A stretch of 64,000 nucleotides of DNA from Heterobilharzia americana (GCA_944470555.2 OX104134.1:109176701-109240700), one strand, 5' to 3'. Shown: positions 1 to 13,854, numbered from the stretch's first letter. Notes: generated by a model from the letters alone, not told the origin. Made by a program: numbers and translations.

Positions 1-3000
1 AACCAGCAATAAATAAAATTGCTTTTTCATCTATCTGACATAGCCGCAGTTTAGCAAACTAATGATTTCTTAAATATCTATCCAGGCCAAAATCACCTCC
101 TTTGAAATGGTTCACATTATCAGAAAAAGATCAAAAACGCAGCTCAGCATGGCTTTCATTAAGGTTGTTTAATTTTCTTACGTTCGTTGAAGTGGCTCAT
201 ATTTATTGACCTTCATCACGACTTCCTTTATAGTCGTTTCAGCATTGGTGGGATGTTCATTATCACACAATTTATTTTTGGTGATTAGCAGCAGAAGCAT
301 TGCTTCCAAGATGCTCCGATGTCATAGTAAATAAACTCGTCAAAAATGAATGAGGTCGGCTTGGGTACAACGCTGGTCAATACAAATAAACAACATTATC
401 TCAAAAATACAACATTATGTTACGTTATTTGGCTTCACAAAATATCTTTAGGTATACAGCGGATCGAAACATTTCTTTCTGCTATGAAGAAGACCAATTA
501 GTTTGGCTGGATAAATCATGCAGTAAAGAACACTATGAGCTTTTTATTTCAGACGAGCAAGTCTGATCTAAACCTTCTTGATAGTATTGTGCGCTAAAAA
601 ATTTTAGTATCCAAATTTTGTTTAAGTTGCTGAATGACATATTTTGATTATTTTTCTCTGTTTCACTGAATAACTTTAAAATGAAAAAGCAGAAGCCCCT
701 AAATTTCTACCTGCATCTTAAACCCTGGAGGATTTGTTAACGTATAAGAAAAGTAATTGACCGTCGTTAAGAAATATGTTTATTACAGCCTAATACCTTT
801 GGATGCTTCGAACTGTAATACTCGATGTAAATCATGTTAGTTGTTCTCAGTGATTTCACTGGAAAGAACAAGTATAAGATACTGGATTACTCTTAATAAT
901 GCGAATAAACCAGACGTTCTTATTTAAGAAGAATGCTTTGTTCTCTCGCAGACACAAAAGGCCAATTAATCCTGATTTGAAGTATAACAACTTTATTTTG
1001 TTATATCCTCAAGGGTTCCATTTTCATAATGACTTGTGCTTTGGACTTATTAAGAAAACATTAACAGAAGAATTTAAGAGTCAGAAACGACAGAACCAAA
1101 TTATTCTAATAAATGACTTTTACATCTAATTTCAGGTGGTTCTCATTATTTTCATCTTCACTTTATTACCTATCGATAGGATGACGTTTATAGTGTATAT
1201 GAATCTAACCTATCTACTCACCATAACTTTATATTTCTCCGATATTTACAAGACTCAAATATAGTCTCAGAAAAGATTGTGACATAATATTTTGTACACC
1301 TTACGTTGTGTATCATCAATGCTCACTTTCTTAAGAAAGCTGAGTTACTGGAAAGCTTTTGTAACTAAACAAACTATTATGTTGCTGTTTGTATCGTCTC
1401 ATCGTTTTCGAACCGAATTTATAGGTTTCTATTGGCATATAGACTCTTTCAAGGATCCTACGATATTGCTTGTGTTACAATTTTATATCACTGATGAACA
1501 ATAGCTTATATTGCGTTCTCTTAGCTGGTTGTTCAGTCATATGACAAGCAAGCGCTGATTTTATAATAAACGTTAATGACATTTTTTAAGTATCTTCGAA
1601 GCCAGTAAACTATTCTTGTACATGTAATCATTTTTGCGCTAACTGTGCAAATAAAGTTAAAGAATCTTAATATCTTTTGAATTCTTAGTAGTTTCAAGTT
1701 TCGTCTTTCAGCAGCCAATTTTCGGAAACTGAAAAAGTGGCCATCACTATCTTCCGAAAATTGAAATCCATAACATATACAAATATACATTTTATTCATA
1801 AAAATCTTCGCAATATTAAAATAATGTATTTTTACTCATAAAACTAAGGAAAATATATGATTATTCTGTAGCTATTTCAGATCAGGTTATTTAAGAAAAA
1901 GCTTACTAGCAAAGCAAATGAAATCTGGCTAGAATGTCTTTCAAACCACGAATAAATGCATGAACTATCCATGTAGTATACTTTTCTTACACACTTTTAC
2001 AGTTTCCAGGTTACTACAGAGAATGCTTTTTCTGAATTTGCATCAAATTACCATGTCTTGGGGTGATTAACTTCAAAGTGTTATGTGTTTTAAACCACAT
2101 TTCCTGAAATGCAGTGCTTCTTTTTATATAAAGCAATTGACTTGCAAAAAGCATTAGAAACCTTAACAATTAGCTATTACTAAAGAGTTTTGAGGATGAA
2201 GTAATGCTTGAGCTACTTCTACCGAAACCCCACCAAATAATTTGATTTGTAAAATGACAAAGTTTCAGTGTTTTCAGTCATTATTTCTTGTTCCATAAAA
2301 TAATTTTAGCTTTTATGTTTACCTCTCACTTGAAGATATCATCACAGTCACATACTGGTTGGTGTGGAACACAACATGTTTACTACATGTAAAACTTTCT
2401 CCCTTAACTGTTCAATCTTGTTGAGTACTGTTTAAAATCTTTTGTTGTTTCTTCCTTTTTTTCAATATAGTGAACCAGTCAACAGTGTTCTTTCTCATAG
2501 GGAAAACAACCCTTCGATTATAGTGTGAATAAAGTAAGTCAAAACAAATAAACACTTCTAGCTGAAATAAAATCTACCATAAAGCCTTGAATGTCAGTTT
2601 GTTTCTCCTTGTTTCACTTTCGATTATGGAAAACAAGTATCTGTCACTGATATACACAATTTCAAGAACATTAACAACATTTTTAGGAAACTGTTTCTCT
2701 AGATAAAACTGTTTTTCAAATTATTGAATATCTCAACAATCGACATATCCAAAATTCAGATCATTATCCATAGTGATGCATTATATATAGGCTCTATCTT
2801 ATTGACAGTTTACTGGAACTCATCCAAAGCCTTTCGAAATTTGTAACGCTTGTTGATCATAAATATTAGACCCTCATCTAGGTAGGTGTTCTTGGTTCAT
2901 TAATTTGTTATAATAAGCCTCAAAAGGTGTAAGATAAGAGTGTGTTTTATAATAGATCAAACACTTCCTCTGCATCTTGCTTCAAAAGCTTAAAATCTTA

Positions 3001-5417
3001 AATATGTTTTCAATATCAGTATTATGAACTGACTTAGGGGAAAACTAACCCATACCATATGAGGCTTCGTGATATGAAATGATACTTAAAAGAAGTTCTA
3101 TTCCTCGTTCAGCGTCTCGATGACACTGCGAATAAATATATTAGCAATTTAAATTCAACAAAGATCCCGAAAACGTGATAAATCATATAGTATCCAACTA
3201 GTTTCGAATTATCACCACATGCACATTCATTATTTGTGGAGACCTTATGCTTCCAAGTGAACATAACTATTTTCTCGGGCAAAGTTTAAGTGCCTGAGTC
3301 TGCATCGACTACTCATAAGTTCTTGTGAAAGCATGTAGCTTTTAGAGTGAAGATCGGCCTCAAGTATCATAAATATAAAGAAATGAAGGAATCAAATAGG
3401 TCAGTTTGTGGTTACTACAATTTATTATAGAGTGGTAATATGATATGATAAACTGAGGCATACCTTTCGAAAGATAGTCAACTAGCTTTCCTTTTGTAAC
3501 AGTAGGCAAACTTCCCGTTTACAATCAACGATAAATCCATTAAATTCAGCAAATCTCGCAAAGTTCTTATTACTACTTTCCTAGTTTATTAGTAGGTATA
3601 AAGTTAATCTGTGCCTAGTTTACATCTAAACAAATATTATCGGATTTAGTATCAGTTACGGAAGGAAAATTATAAGTAGATAATCTTGATAGAAATGTGT
3701 CATGATGAGGGATTTTACCTCAGTAAGTGCTGGATAGTTTATCCTTTGATAAAAATTCTAATGTACACTAATTTAATATCATAAGAAATATAACTGTGTA
3801 TAAATAGATTAATGTCACATAACCGTTAACCATTTTATATGTATTAACTTTTGAAAAAAATGACCTGACTGGTATAATCTCATACATTTTTTTATTTAAA
3901 TAAATAAAAACATAAATAAGGGAAATGCAAGATAAAAATCTCTCCAGATAGCTATAAAATAATACATATCACAATATCAAGTTGGCACAGACATGCATTA
4001 TTTAAATCATGTTATATACTTTTTGCAACTGTATATAATTTCAACCTGCATAAATCAGTTCGTTTTTAGTGATTCTTAGAAACCCTAAACGCTCCTCTTC
4101 TGATTAGTATCGAAACGAGTTGTTAGTAATTTACAACAGTCTGGTATAAAGTGATCATATTTGATCTGAAGGTTGTTGTTCATTCGGTTACTTTACCAGT
4201 TCGTCATTATTCACTTTATTTGCTTAAAACTTCGAAATTCCTATGAAGATTTAACAAAGTATAATTAAAGGTACATGAAGTAGTACTACGCGTCAACTAA
4301 CTTTATGCAACAGTGAGCATAGGCAAGTATTTACAAGAACTCAAAACAACATAAATGATTCAACAGACCACTAAAAGTCGGTGAAATTTCACTGTTTCGT
4401 CAAACTTCTGTTTCACAAATCAAGATGACATAAAAATCCCTGAAAGGCTTTACTGTTTTGAATGGATTCTTTTAAAAATGGTGATCAATAATAGTTTTCT
4501 TCTAGAATGAAATATATTTTCGAAAACCCTTCGACGCTTTTTTCAATTTACGTAAAATCCCTGTCAGAATATAAACGAAGAACAAGGAGATCAGTTAAGA
4601 AATACTTTTCGATGAGTTCATTCACAGAGGTTCCCCTCCGTAAAGGTTTACAGGCATTTCTATAAGTAGTTTGTTGGGCTCAGTAACAATCAGAATATCA
4701 GTGTTGAAACTGCTATGAATAGTGAAGATTATACGGAATGAAGCGGAAGATACACAGTAATTATCAGACTCAGATGACTTTTTGTGTAACATGAGAACCA
4801 AATCAGATACGGTGTAAAGAGCATAGGAACAGAAATAAACAGAAATTAACACCTATGTCATAAAGAATCACTGTGTGACAGGTCTTTGTTTACAAAGCAA
4901 TAAAAAGCCTTTTCGTAAAACTATCCAAAATGATAATTGTTTGTTCTCCTAACTTGGAGGTTTCTTCTTGCACAGTTCATCTCTAGGCCAGGTCACTTCA
5001 TTAGCATTTACTTCATGTGAACTAAATGCTGACGAAGTCAACTAGCTCTGAGATGAAAAGAATAGGAACAAACCTTGAAGTCTGGACATAACTAAAGAGT
5101 TATCATTCTCATCTTCTATACTATCATCCACTGTTATTTATTATAGCTTTCAACACATTTTTAATTATTGTGAATGTGATAAGTGCATTGAAGTGTAATA
5201 TGAAAACCTAAAAATAACTGACCTTTACCGGGGCAGTCGACGCGAAATCACTGTTTCTCATATGTTTTGCTGATATTTTAATGTATCAAACGAGGTGTTA
5301 AAGATTTTGTTACATGGGATTTATTAACACGAACCTAGTTTACTAAATGAAAAAGTGATCCAAAATTAAAAGAATGATGAACACTTTTGCTAGAATATTC
5401 TTATTTTTGTGAATGCG

Positions 5418-5420
<3 letters not shown>
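1..5420. other. AT-rich non-coding DNA, no supported gene
   Basis: Only short open frames occur on both strands, all with biased AT-driven composition and no recognisable domain. No tRNA-like boxes, retroelement motifs or tandem arrays were seen. A 76-codon minus frame at 4622-4852 looks somewhat protein-like but has no other support. This may be intronic or intergenic. Confidence 0.6.

Positions 5421-5454
<34 letters not shown>
5421..5454. repeat. (AT)n microsatellite
   Basis: A run of about 17 uninterrupted AT dinucleotides, directly visible. It has no associated gene. Confidence 0.97.
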
Positions 5455-5456
<2 letters not shown>

Positions 5457-7569
5457 TATATGAAAAAGGGCAGTAATATTTTCTGTCTATACTGTTTCCT
5501 TTCAATCTAACTAAGCAACATCAAACTTATTAGAGTTAGATGTTGAGATCGTGATATGAATGTCGAACTGGTGGTATAAGTGAAATGCCGCAATTTGACT
5601 TCCTATAAGTTGGAGTTTACTACTAGAGGTCGAAAGACACTGTACGGGAAATGAAATTTCGTGATAAAAACAATATGCCATTCAAATATCTCTTTTTTTC
5701 AGCACACAACTTGACTTCTTTACTGGAAAAAATTTTCAAAGTTCGTAGTGTATGGTTTTATTTCACTCACGAATTTGGTCCATCTTTGATTAAAGTTTAT
5801 CAAGTTGACTGAGGTTAATCACGTGTCTAACATATGCAGATATTTATTCCTGAAAAAACCTGCATGGTAGTTTTGCTGCGTAAATGCTGAGCTTGTAATA
5901 ACTATAATAGATCTGAGTACTGGTGAACCACTCAAATGCAGAAGAAACTAGTTCTCGCCAGCAACCGCTTTTATTCGTAATGATTTGAAAGTAGTTGGAC
6001 AAGAGTTCACAAAATGGTAAACTCCATCAATGAAGTAAGTAATGTTCGCCATAAGTGAGTACTCAAAGAAATTTGCATGTTTCCAGATTGCGAATGTCAT
6101 TTCAAAATAACAAACATAATGGTATTCCACTTACTGTTTCTTTTATTTGAAGGTTATAGTCAAGTGATTTGCATCACTTCTGAGTATATTGCAACTTTAA
6201 TTCGTCCTAAAAAGTGTTTTCATTCAAAAAAATCTCTTGAACCCATCAAATCAACTATTGATAGTTAAACATTGTGTTGTGTTACTCTTCGAAAAATGCT
6301 AAGATTGTCTGTTATAGTCATACCTATTCAGTTGATGACAAGTGTTACCTTAAATAAATCAGATTGAAAGTAAGATGAATGAAAAAACAGCAGTGTGTAG
6401 CCAAACGTTGTAGTAAAGCGCATAAATTTAGGCAGCTTTATGTAGTTTTCGGTTCTATACTCAAACGTTTTGCCCATTATATAGGATGTCTAAATAAATA
6501 TTTATATTGGCTTGGAAACTATAGAATTTAGGAAAGTAAAGCGTTTTAATCTTCAAGGATATCTGAAATGTAGAATTTGAACAGTTTAGCGACTTGAATT
6601 TAAATTCATAGATTTTTGCTAACATCTGAATTATACACATGAAAACTAAATCAACTATAGATAAGGTGGAATGGAATCGAAACTCCTCATATTTCACATT
6701 GTCAACGCAATAATGTCACTTATCTGTTGTATCAGTCTCAGTTATATTACTCCTGATGTTGACGGATAGCATTTGTCACCTCAAACCCTGTTTACTTGTT
6801 TCAGTAGACAAGTTGGTATCAATATTTATTCGATTCGAACGCTATAACCTATTCTTCTTAGTCTTAGATTTGGCTAAAGGTTCTTACAATATTTTATCGT
6901 CTGCGAAACATTTCTGTCTTCATTACATGTAATGAAGTATTAGACTAGATGTTAGTTTTAGAAAAGTGCATAATTCCCTAAGAGAAATAGATAGCTAAAC
7001 GTTCAGTAGCAAGAACTACAACCTGCTGGTAGCCTTACACTAAAGCATACCCTTCTTGATTTTTAAGCTAACGACTTACTACCAGATAAGCATCTTTTGA
7101 CCCGTTAAGGTCAGCCTTCCACCCTCAGTCATTAAGAAAGATAAAAATCTCTCTTCACTATCAGTCTGTATCTACACATAGGTTAATGAGTTACAATTTT
7201 GGTCCAAAATCCAAACTTGCAATCTTACTCAAGCCTAAGGTTGAGTACTTTCAGAGTTATTTCATCTATGGATTCCTATGCAGACTTTCCAAATGAAAAC
7301 TAACTGTTTTATATCGTTTATTTGTGCACCATCAGTTCCCTACTTCAGTTTGCAGTGTTTTAAAAACCTCGATGGTATGCAGTACCCAAGTCACCTATGT
7401 TACTAAATTGAGTATTACGACGCTATCTAAGGTAGTTACATGACATTTTAACTCCAAAGCCAATCGACCTAATGATTGGCTTCAACTCATTAAAGTACAA
7501 TATTTAGTCACAACCATGAATCTTAGTTACAAACTATTACAAATATTCATGCAGCCTAGTTTATGTAGG
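5455..7569. other. AT-rich non-coding DNA, nothing recognised
   Basis: No supported gene or repeat seen. The open frames here are short, overlap on opposite strands and show no family motif. Confidence 0.55.
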
Positions 7570-7574
7570 CTTAA

Positions 7575-7850
7575 TAAACGTTGTCGTTTGATAGGGGTAC
7601 CATGCTTCAAAACCTCTCTTGCAATTTTTGATCTTTCTTGTCGTAGTATTTCCACGTTTCAACAATCAAAGTTATGATTATATTCATCTACAGGTATAGA
7701 GATCAATGCATGTATACCAATGCATTTAACAGCAAGTTGTTGCTCATAAATTCTTCAGCCTATTCAACAACTGAGTTGGTCAACAAAATGTTGACATCCC
7801 TTGCAAATAGTTTTTTAGATTATATTCATCTCGCTTTCTTTAGGCAGTGT
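7575..7850 (-). pseudogene. Decayed GIY-YIG endonuclease module of the PLE
   Basis: Conceptual minus-strand reading with stops gives, in order, LPKESEMNII (7818-7850), ICKGCQHFVDQ (about 7778-7811), IYEQQLAVK (7724-7752) and a KIAREVLKHG-like tail (about 7610-7640). The order cysteine-rich knuckle, Y/FVGQ-like block, R-x-x-EH-like block and KIARE-like block fits the C-terminal endonuclease of canonical PLEs. At least two in-frame stops are present. The match is by eye; a profile search with the GIY-YIG PLE model would decide. Confidence 0.6.
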
Positions 7851-8263
7851 ATTCTTCAGTTTGCGTAATATGTTCTGCATGGATTCACTTAGTTGGTCTG
7901 TAATGCTGATACCAAATAGATGACGTAACCGGCTAGTAGTTTCTGCGACATCTTTGGTGTATGACAAAGTGGATGGTTATGTAGGTTGACGTTATTCCGC
8001 TGACACGTGTTCTGTTGATAGGCATTTCTTGAAGTTAATTAGATAGACTCCGACTTAGAACATTTTGCAAAGGTGGTTTTCTCCAGACCGTAACAGCTGT
8101 TGAGTGCTGTGATGATTCTTCGCACAAGCTAATAGCGCTTGTACAAATCGCTTGTTATAGGATGGGTTATTTCTGTTGCATTTCAAAACTTGGTCTGTGT
8201 GTATCACTGCCCTGTACACATAAGTCTGCAAGGCTCCATCGTGTGTTCTTATGATAAAGAAAT

Positions 8264-8632
8264 CTAGCAACGCGTTTTCGTCATTTTTTTCCCTTCTTGC
8301 ATGAATTGAGTGACGTAAAATATTTGGTTGATGAGATTGAGAGTGTCTTTCAGTTCATTTGTGTTGATAGTTTCAGAAGTGTCGTTAACGTAATGAATGC
8401 AGCTCTTCGTTTCAGTTGCTGAAATGACTATCGATTCTAATCCCTGTATTATTGCTTCAAATACCATTCTGGACATAGGTGGACCCATGGCAGTTCCTTT
8501 AATTTGTTTGTAGATCTTCCTGTTGAACTGAAAGTTTGTCGTGAGATATAGGTTGTTTGGCACTGACAAGTTAGTAGCAGTAAGTTTTGTATACTTTGGA
8601 AGATTACGGTCATTTATGAGAAGGACGCTCAT
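8264..8632 (-). pseudogene. PLE reverse transcriptase palm fragment
   Basis: A 122-codon frame covering the RT palm of the PLE. The motif around GTAMGPPMS matches the PLE motif B region (usually G-x-AMGSP-x-SP). The catalytic box reads YVND where two aspartates are expected, so one metal-binding residue is lost. The frame is cut off at both ends by frameshifts; thumb sequence continues at 8055-8270 in another frame. It is part of a dead element and not a host gene. Confidence 0.85.
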
Positions 8633-9130
8633 TTTTGCGAGCTCCAGAATAATTGACCTGAAATAGTGAAGTTACATTAAAAGGCACCTTCTTTCCGCCG
8701 TTTTCTATCTTGAGGTCTTTTATTCTCCACAGGAAGTGAGTTTGCAATTTCCATCAAAAAGATGAAATTTGCTGCATAATTCTCTGTATAGATTAAGTTA
8801 TGATGTTCCCGGCAGTGACACTATTGATTATAATGGAATATCTGTCCTGTGTACTTTTGATTGATTGCAGAATTTAGGCAAGCAGAACCGGACCACTGTC
8901 ATTTGAAAGTGGCTTTTTTTCGTGACGACCAGGTTTGACGAGACTGTTTATTTTTCCATGAATTTGATTGTCCATGTATTTGAAAGGATCGTTTCCTACC
9001 AGTTGATAAATGCTCTTGTCGCTGAGTACTTTTTGTGCTCTTTCTAAGTAATCTACTTTGTTCATGAAAACGATTTTCCCCTTTTTGCTTGTCAGTATTA
9101 TAAAAATTTTACTGCCTGATACGAATGAGT

Positions 9131-10925
9131 TAGTTCAATGCTTTATTTTCATCTATGTTAAGTTGGTGCTTCTTGATTTTCCCCAAAGATATGACCAGCT
9201 GTCGTAATTATTGTTTTCCTGCTGTTATTGCCGTATTTTTCGATTAATATAAAAAAACTCAAATGAAAACAAAAATATTCACATTTTCTGCCTTGAAGTT
9301 TATTATTTGGTGGAAAAAATTATATTCTGCCAAGAATAAGTTTAGGAAAATTTTTCTATCCATCGTTGTTTCGTTTCTTTCTTCTATAATTTAGAGAGCT
9401 TGAGTAGTTCACTATCAGTTTTTTGCTTCGCTTTAGGTACCTGGTTTTCTTCGTTGCAATTATGGCAGTCATTATTTGGGCCATCATATCCAGTACCTGT
9501 CGTTGAGGAGTATCTATGTCACTGTATTTATTGGGTCTGTTGTTTGTCGCCGATGTCATCAAGTGCACCATTTTTGTTCCATTTTGTTTAGCAATCCTTC
9601 ATACAATTGGACAGTTGATGAGTGGTTTATATTCAACCATTCGTGTCAAGACATGCCTTCGTGAACATTCACAAATGAAGAAAAGTTAATCATAAGTAGA
9701 AGCACACCAGCCAGGAAATTTCGTCTGTTTCTGACTACAATGAAGGGCGCTGCGCTAAAAACGTTTTGAGATATTAGAGAAGAGTTGAAGCTCAAGATAG
9801 AGATGAAAATTGTCTAGCGTTCTGTTAGCTTTGAGAGTTGTTCACTGTTTCAAGCAACTTAAAAGTTCTTCGTTTCTGTATTATGTAAATGCTGATTGAA
9901 TCACGCAGCCTGGTGACGAGTTATCCAAGAAAAAACTCAAGGCCAGGAGAACACGAAGCAACTATCAATCTCATCCTTAGCTTCAAATATTCTCCTATAT
10001 CTTAAAATATATCCTTCTTTAAAGAAGTTAAAAGTCTTTCTTGTCTATGTTATCCACACCTTGACACATTCCTTTTCTTAAGTTGATTGTGATTAAGCTA
10101 GGTGAACACAGATATTGTTCACCACACATCATGTCAAAGTAAAGAATTTCCGGTCACTTTTTGCCTATATCAAATCATTTTAACGACAAATTAGATGGAA
10201 GTTGTAAAACTTTCATTTCATTATATAAAAACCAGTGAATGTTTTGAATACATAATATTGTAAAACACCGTGTTCTTGATTTATCCTTCCAACGTGTAGG
10301 ACAAATATACAGATAATTATACCCCTTGATATTTTCACTATTGCACTTAAAATCGTTTAACATAAAATGATAAACTGTTGATTAAATGACTGCATCTTAA
10401 CTTTAATTTGTGAAACATAAATCTACAGTCTCAGTCGCCTTAAGGGAAATTAAACTTACTTGTTTATTATCCTGAAGGAAGTTAAGAAATCTGCCTAATA
10501 TCTCATATCGATAAGATGCTTATTGATAGCACTGTTCAAAGTGTTGCATTGGAATGAATTCATAAGATCTAAGTTAAGCTCTTTTTTCTGTGTTTTCCGC
10601 TTTTGTAGTCACAAGTAAATTCATAAAACAGTTAAATATAACAAAAGTGTTTAAACTTGCAAAAAAACTAGACAAGTGTGGCAGAGTGTGATACCATATT
10701 TGATTTATTTATCTTTCGTAAAAACACTGGTGTCACTTTGTGATTTAATGATGATTTCCACTCAAGGAGTACCTATGGATGTTGCTAGGACACCTCAAAA
10801 TCAAATGGTAAATAACTCTTGGTACACAAAGTAATCAGTAATTTTGGCATTAGTTAGGATCAATTATTCTTACATTTTTAATATGAGATTTAGATACCGT
10901 CTTTATTGATAAAAACATCCACTGA
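9131..10925. other. Non-coding DNA, possible PLE N-terminal remains to about 9.6 kb
   Basis: The stretch next to the PLE (9131-9660) has overlapping frames on both strands, including a lysine/arginine-rich minus frame at 9356-9571 that could be the degraded element N-terminus. From 9.7 to 10.9 kb nothing recognisable was seen. Confidence 0.4.
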
Positions 10926-10929
10926 TCCC

Positions 10930-11132
10930 CAGGTTTTGATGAAATGAAGTTAACGAAACGCACTCAGTCACCTTGTGCACATGCATGCACTAAGCAATCA
11001 GCCACACCTATTATGTAGGCTCCAGTGATACTACCTGGCTTCCCAAAACTTCATAGGTGGAGCAGGGCTATAACCCATAATCCAATGGTCGGCAGTCATA
11101 TCCTTAACCACTAAGCCACGGCCACGCACACC
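10930..11132 (-). repeat. tRNA-headed SINE-like repeat, minus
   Basis: On the minus strand the head carries a box A-like TGGCTTAGTGGTTAAGG followed at tRNA spacing by a box B-like GGGTTATAGCCCTGC. No acceptor stem closes, so it is not a functional tRNA. The downstream body runs towards 10.93 kb. Pol III-type promoters of this form head schistosome SINEs. Confidence 0.6.
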
Positions 11133-11139
11133 TAAAATG

Positions 11140-12700
11140 ATAATTCTTCATCAGTATACTGTTTTACTTCTTCCAGTAGATTCATTTTCTGTTAAATACC
11201 ATTACCTAAATACGCATGCTAACGTTTAACAGATTTATTGAGAAAACGGGATTTTCCCAATTCGTAAACCTTGGTAATATTTCAAATGGTGTTTTTAAAA
11301 GTGAAAAATAGGTAAACTTAATCTTCAAACTTTTTATTCTTCAGCTCAAAAGATGCAATTACAACAGAGAACCGAATGCATGTAACCACGAAAATAAGAT
11401 TTTCTGTGTATTGTGTAATGAGATCATGATGTGTAAACTTGAACTCTCCCTGGCAAGAAACAACGTACTTCCTCGTTCCCCTTACAAAAAAATGTGAAAA
11501 TAAATTTTCACGTCAGATTATGAGCATCAGTCTTCAAGTATTCCGGGGTGCACATTTTGTGCCTATTGGCTTTCGTAAACAAGGTGTACTTGGAACTATA
11601 AAAAATCAGTGTTATCTTGGTGACTTGACACTGCATCACCCATTGGAGGATTCAGGAAATTTTACACTTAACTATTCAAACGATCACTGATTGCTTATAG
11701 ATCTTAGTCACGTAATCAAGTTGCTCAGTGAGGGACAACCTATTTGGCTATCTAGGCCTACCTACAGAGTATTAGCTGAGGTCTTTTCATACTGTATGCA
11801 TTTTGGCTACTGATATGAATGATGAAATGTTAGGAAACACTGAGTTCTATTATTAGATAAGTGCTCAGCACAAAACAATGCAACATTTGTATTCACTCTC
11901 TTATTAGGAATCTTTCAGGTGTATGAAAATAAGCAATCTTTTTATCGGCACTTACATCCTAGTTAAAAAGTAGACTGTTATCTACCGGCCAAATTCATTA
12001 ACGTTCGTAAATTCAACTGATAGAAAGAAGAAATAAAGTTGTTGGAAACCGGTATGACCATAAAGGGTGATGATAATGATGTCGATGCTAAAATGTAACA
12101 GAAGCTGAGATACTAGATAAATGAAATGGTTAGGAAAAGGAGACTATGTTTTGGAAAGAAGTTCAACGTATAAAAATATACTGATATCGCTTAGGTAATG
12201 CTGATAAAAGTCATTAAACCAATGACGTAAAGTGCCACTCTCGAATTTGTTTGAGTGTTCGTCAGTACTAAAAGTAAGTGCGTGTGAAGAAGAAATTTCC
12301 ACATTTATGTGTCTGCGCTACTATTAAACAAAAGGGGGTTTATCTTTCTCCTCTGAGACTGGAGTAAAAATGGTGAAAGTCGAATCGAGCATTCAAAATC
12401 AACTCTCCACAGTCACTTCAAAGTCAAGATTCCAAAATACTTAGTCTTTTAAGGCACAATTATTATGAGATCACCTTGATTTTACTAATTGACAGTTTTC
12501 CGTCACTTCTTCCTGTAGTCTTGAATCATTGTTCTGAACCAACATCTGTATCATAGCAATCACATGTTTACACAACAAAAGGTTGTCAGATAGTCAAAGT
12601 GATAATTGATATGATGCTCCACCTCTTTAATTCAGTTAGATTTGGATTAGGATGAGAAGTTTTGAACTAGGTGACCAATGTGAGTACGGTCAAGGAATAG
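11140..12700. other. Non-coding DNA, no supported gene
   Basis: An 83-codon plus frame at 11439-11690 has no recognisable family and no convincing splice sites. Nothing else stands out. Confidence 0.5.
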
Positions 12701-12729
12701 TAACGCGTCATGAATTCACATGATGTTTG

Positions 12730-12885
12730 GACAAAACCCATGGTGATTGAAATGGAATACAAATCTGGTCAGCAGTCAGAACTCGTAACTGAGTTGGTAC
12801 AGCATCGGGTCAGAAACCCGGTGGTCGCTGGTTCAAGTCCAAATTTTCAATTCACCTTCAATCACCACCTAGTAACAACAAAAGA
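12730..12885 (+). repeat. tRNA-headed SINE copy (family with CACCTTCAATCACCACC tail)
   Basis: Box A-like TAACTGAGTTGGTACAGC at 12786-12803 and box B-like GCTGGTTCAAGTCC at 12827-12840, separated as in a tRNA gene. The body has the shared segment TTCACCTTCAATCACCACC also seen at 14.96 kb and, inverted, at 13.7 kb. The anticodon-loop region lacks the expected U before the anticodon and no acceptor stem forms, so it is a SINE head and not a tRNA gene. Confidence 0.75.
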
Positions 12886-13667
12886 TATTGAACACTCATT
12901 AGTCATTTTCATTACTAGAACATACGAAAAACCATTTTTTTACCGTCTCTTTTGTTTCATGCAATTCTTTCCCCTCACAAATTTAAGTATAGCGAAAACA
13001 ACAACTTTAACAGAATAGCATAGATTCATTTAATTTCATGGTTTCACGTCAACTGCTTACGACCTGAAACAATTTCAACATCGATTTACATTTGCATACT
13101 TGAATTATTGTGACAGAAGATTGTTGGCTTGAATTAAAGATAACATCGGTAGTTAAAGATACGAGTTGATTGGAAAAAACATTCTGAACTAGTGAAAAGT
13201 TTGCCAGTATATAAAAGGATTAGACGAATATTCTAGAGAGGGAGACAATTCTATTCATGTATTCTCAGCATATTGAGAAAGGTAACAGAAATGTACGAAA
13301 TTTATGTCAATTGGGATCTAACGTGAGTAGAATCTAGATAATTGGATTAAGTGTGAGAAGTAAAATAACCACCAAAAAGCAGACCACTTATATGAACTAT
13401 GATCTAGATTTGACCCGATAGTACCGCAAATATTGAGGGCTTAGCGAAACGTTCACATTAGGTAAGTTTGTATTTGTGTAAGTCACAGCTTGTTTGAATT
13501 GAAATAATACCAACGTTTTGTAGGGAAATCTGATCCGAGCTTCACCAGGGAAATAATCAAAATATACACTTTATGTAAATCAATCCAAAGACGTGTATTT
13601 AATCTTCTTCTTCAGTCCTCCTCGCATAGTCAGTCTTGAGAAAATATCGGTTCGACTTTCTGAGGTA

Positions 13668-13850
13668 TCCCTAGCTTGGAAGACTAGTATTGATAATGAG
13701 TGATGATTAAAGGTGAAATGAAAATTTGGACAGCAGCGGATTTCAAACCAGCGACCACCGGGTTTCTAGCCTGTGATCTACCAAGTGAGTTACGTTGCCT
13801 AACTGCTACAGTTTCCAAGAGTCAGCTGGCTGTGTTCCATCTCTACTGTT
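13668..13850 (-). repeat. tRNA-headed SINE copy, minus (left arm)
   Basis: On the minus strand it reads GTAACTCACTTGGTAGATC (box A-like), then GGTCGCTGGTTTGAAATCC (box B-like), then the family body with a CATTTCACCTTTAATCA segment. It is the inverted partner of the copy at 14.83-15.0 kb. Confidence 0.8.
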
Positions 13851-13854
13851 CAAT

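Larger units (their letters stand above)
7570..9130 (-). mobile_element. Penelope-like element (PLE) relic, RT plus GIY-YIG remnant
   Basis: Read on the minus strand, the pieces follow the PLE polyprotein order: a pre-RT segment containing GGKIVFMNKVDYLERA (about 9015-9105), the central RT with the PLE signature YKQIKGTAMGPPMS (about 8490-8530), a degenerate catalytic box YVNDTSET in place of YVDD (about 8370-8400), a thumb segment (FFIIRTHDGALQTYVYRAV), the linker SRLLRHLFGI, and finally a GIY-YIG-like remnant ending near 7575. Several frameshifts and stops separate these blocks, so no intact ORF remains. PLEs normally encode one protein of RT plus GIY-YIG endonuclease. The N-terminal end is unclear; a minus frame at 9356-9571 could belong to it but is not recognisable. 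Confidence 0.88.

Noticed and set aside
4622..4852. 76-codon minus frame with mixed composition
   Set aside because: Mildly protein-like, but no splice sites, homology or conserved motif could be seen.
9400..9664. Overlapping plus frames rich in Ser, Val and Cys
   Set aside because: Two overlapping plus frames plus an antisense frame over the same DNA without motif; may be PLE N-terminal antisense.
12779..12845. Functional tRNA gene
   Set aside because: Boxes A and B are present, but there is no acceptor stem, and the loop lacks the U before the anticodon; the repeated body shows it is a SINE.
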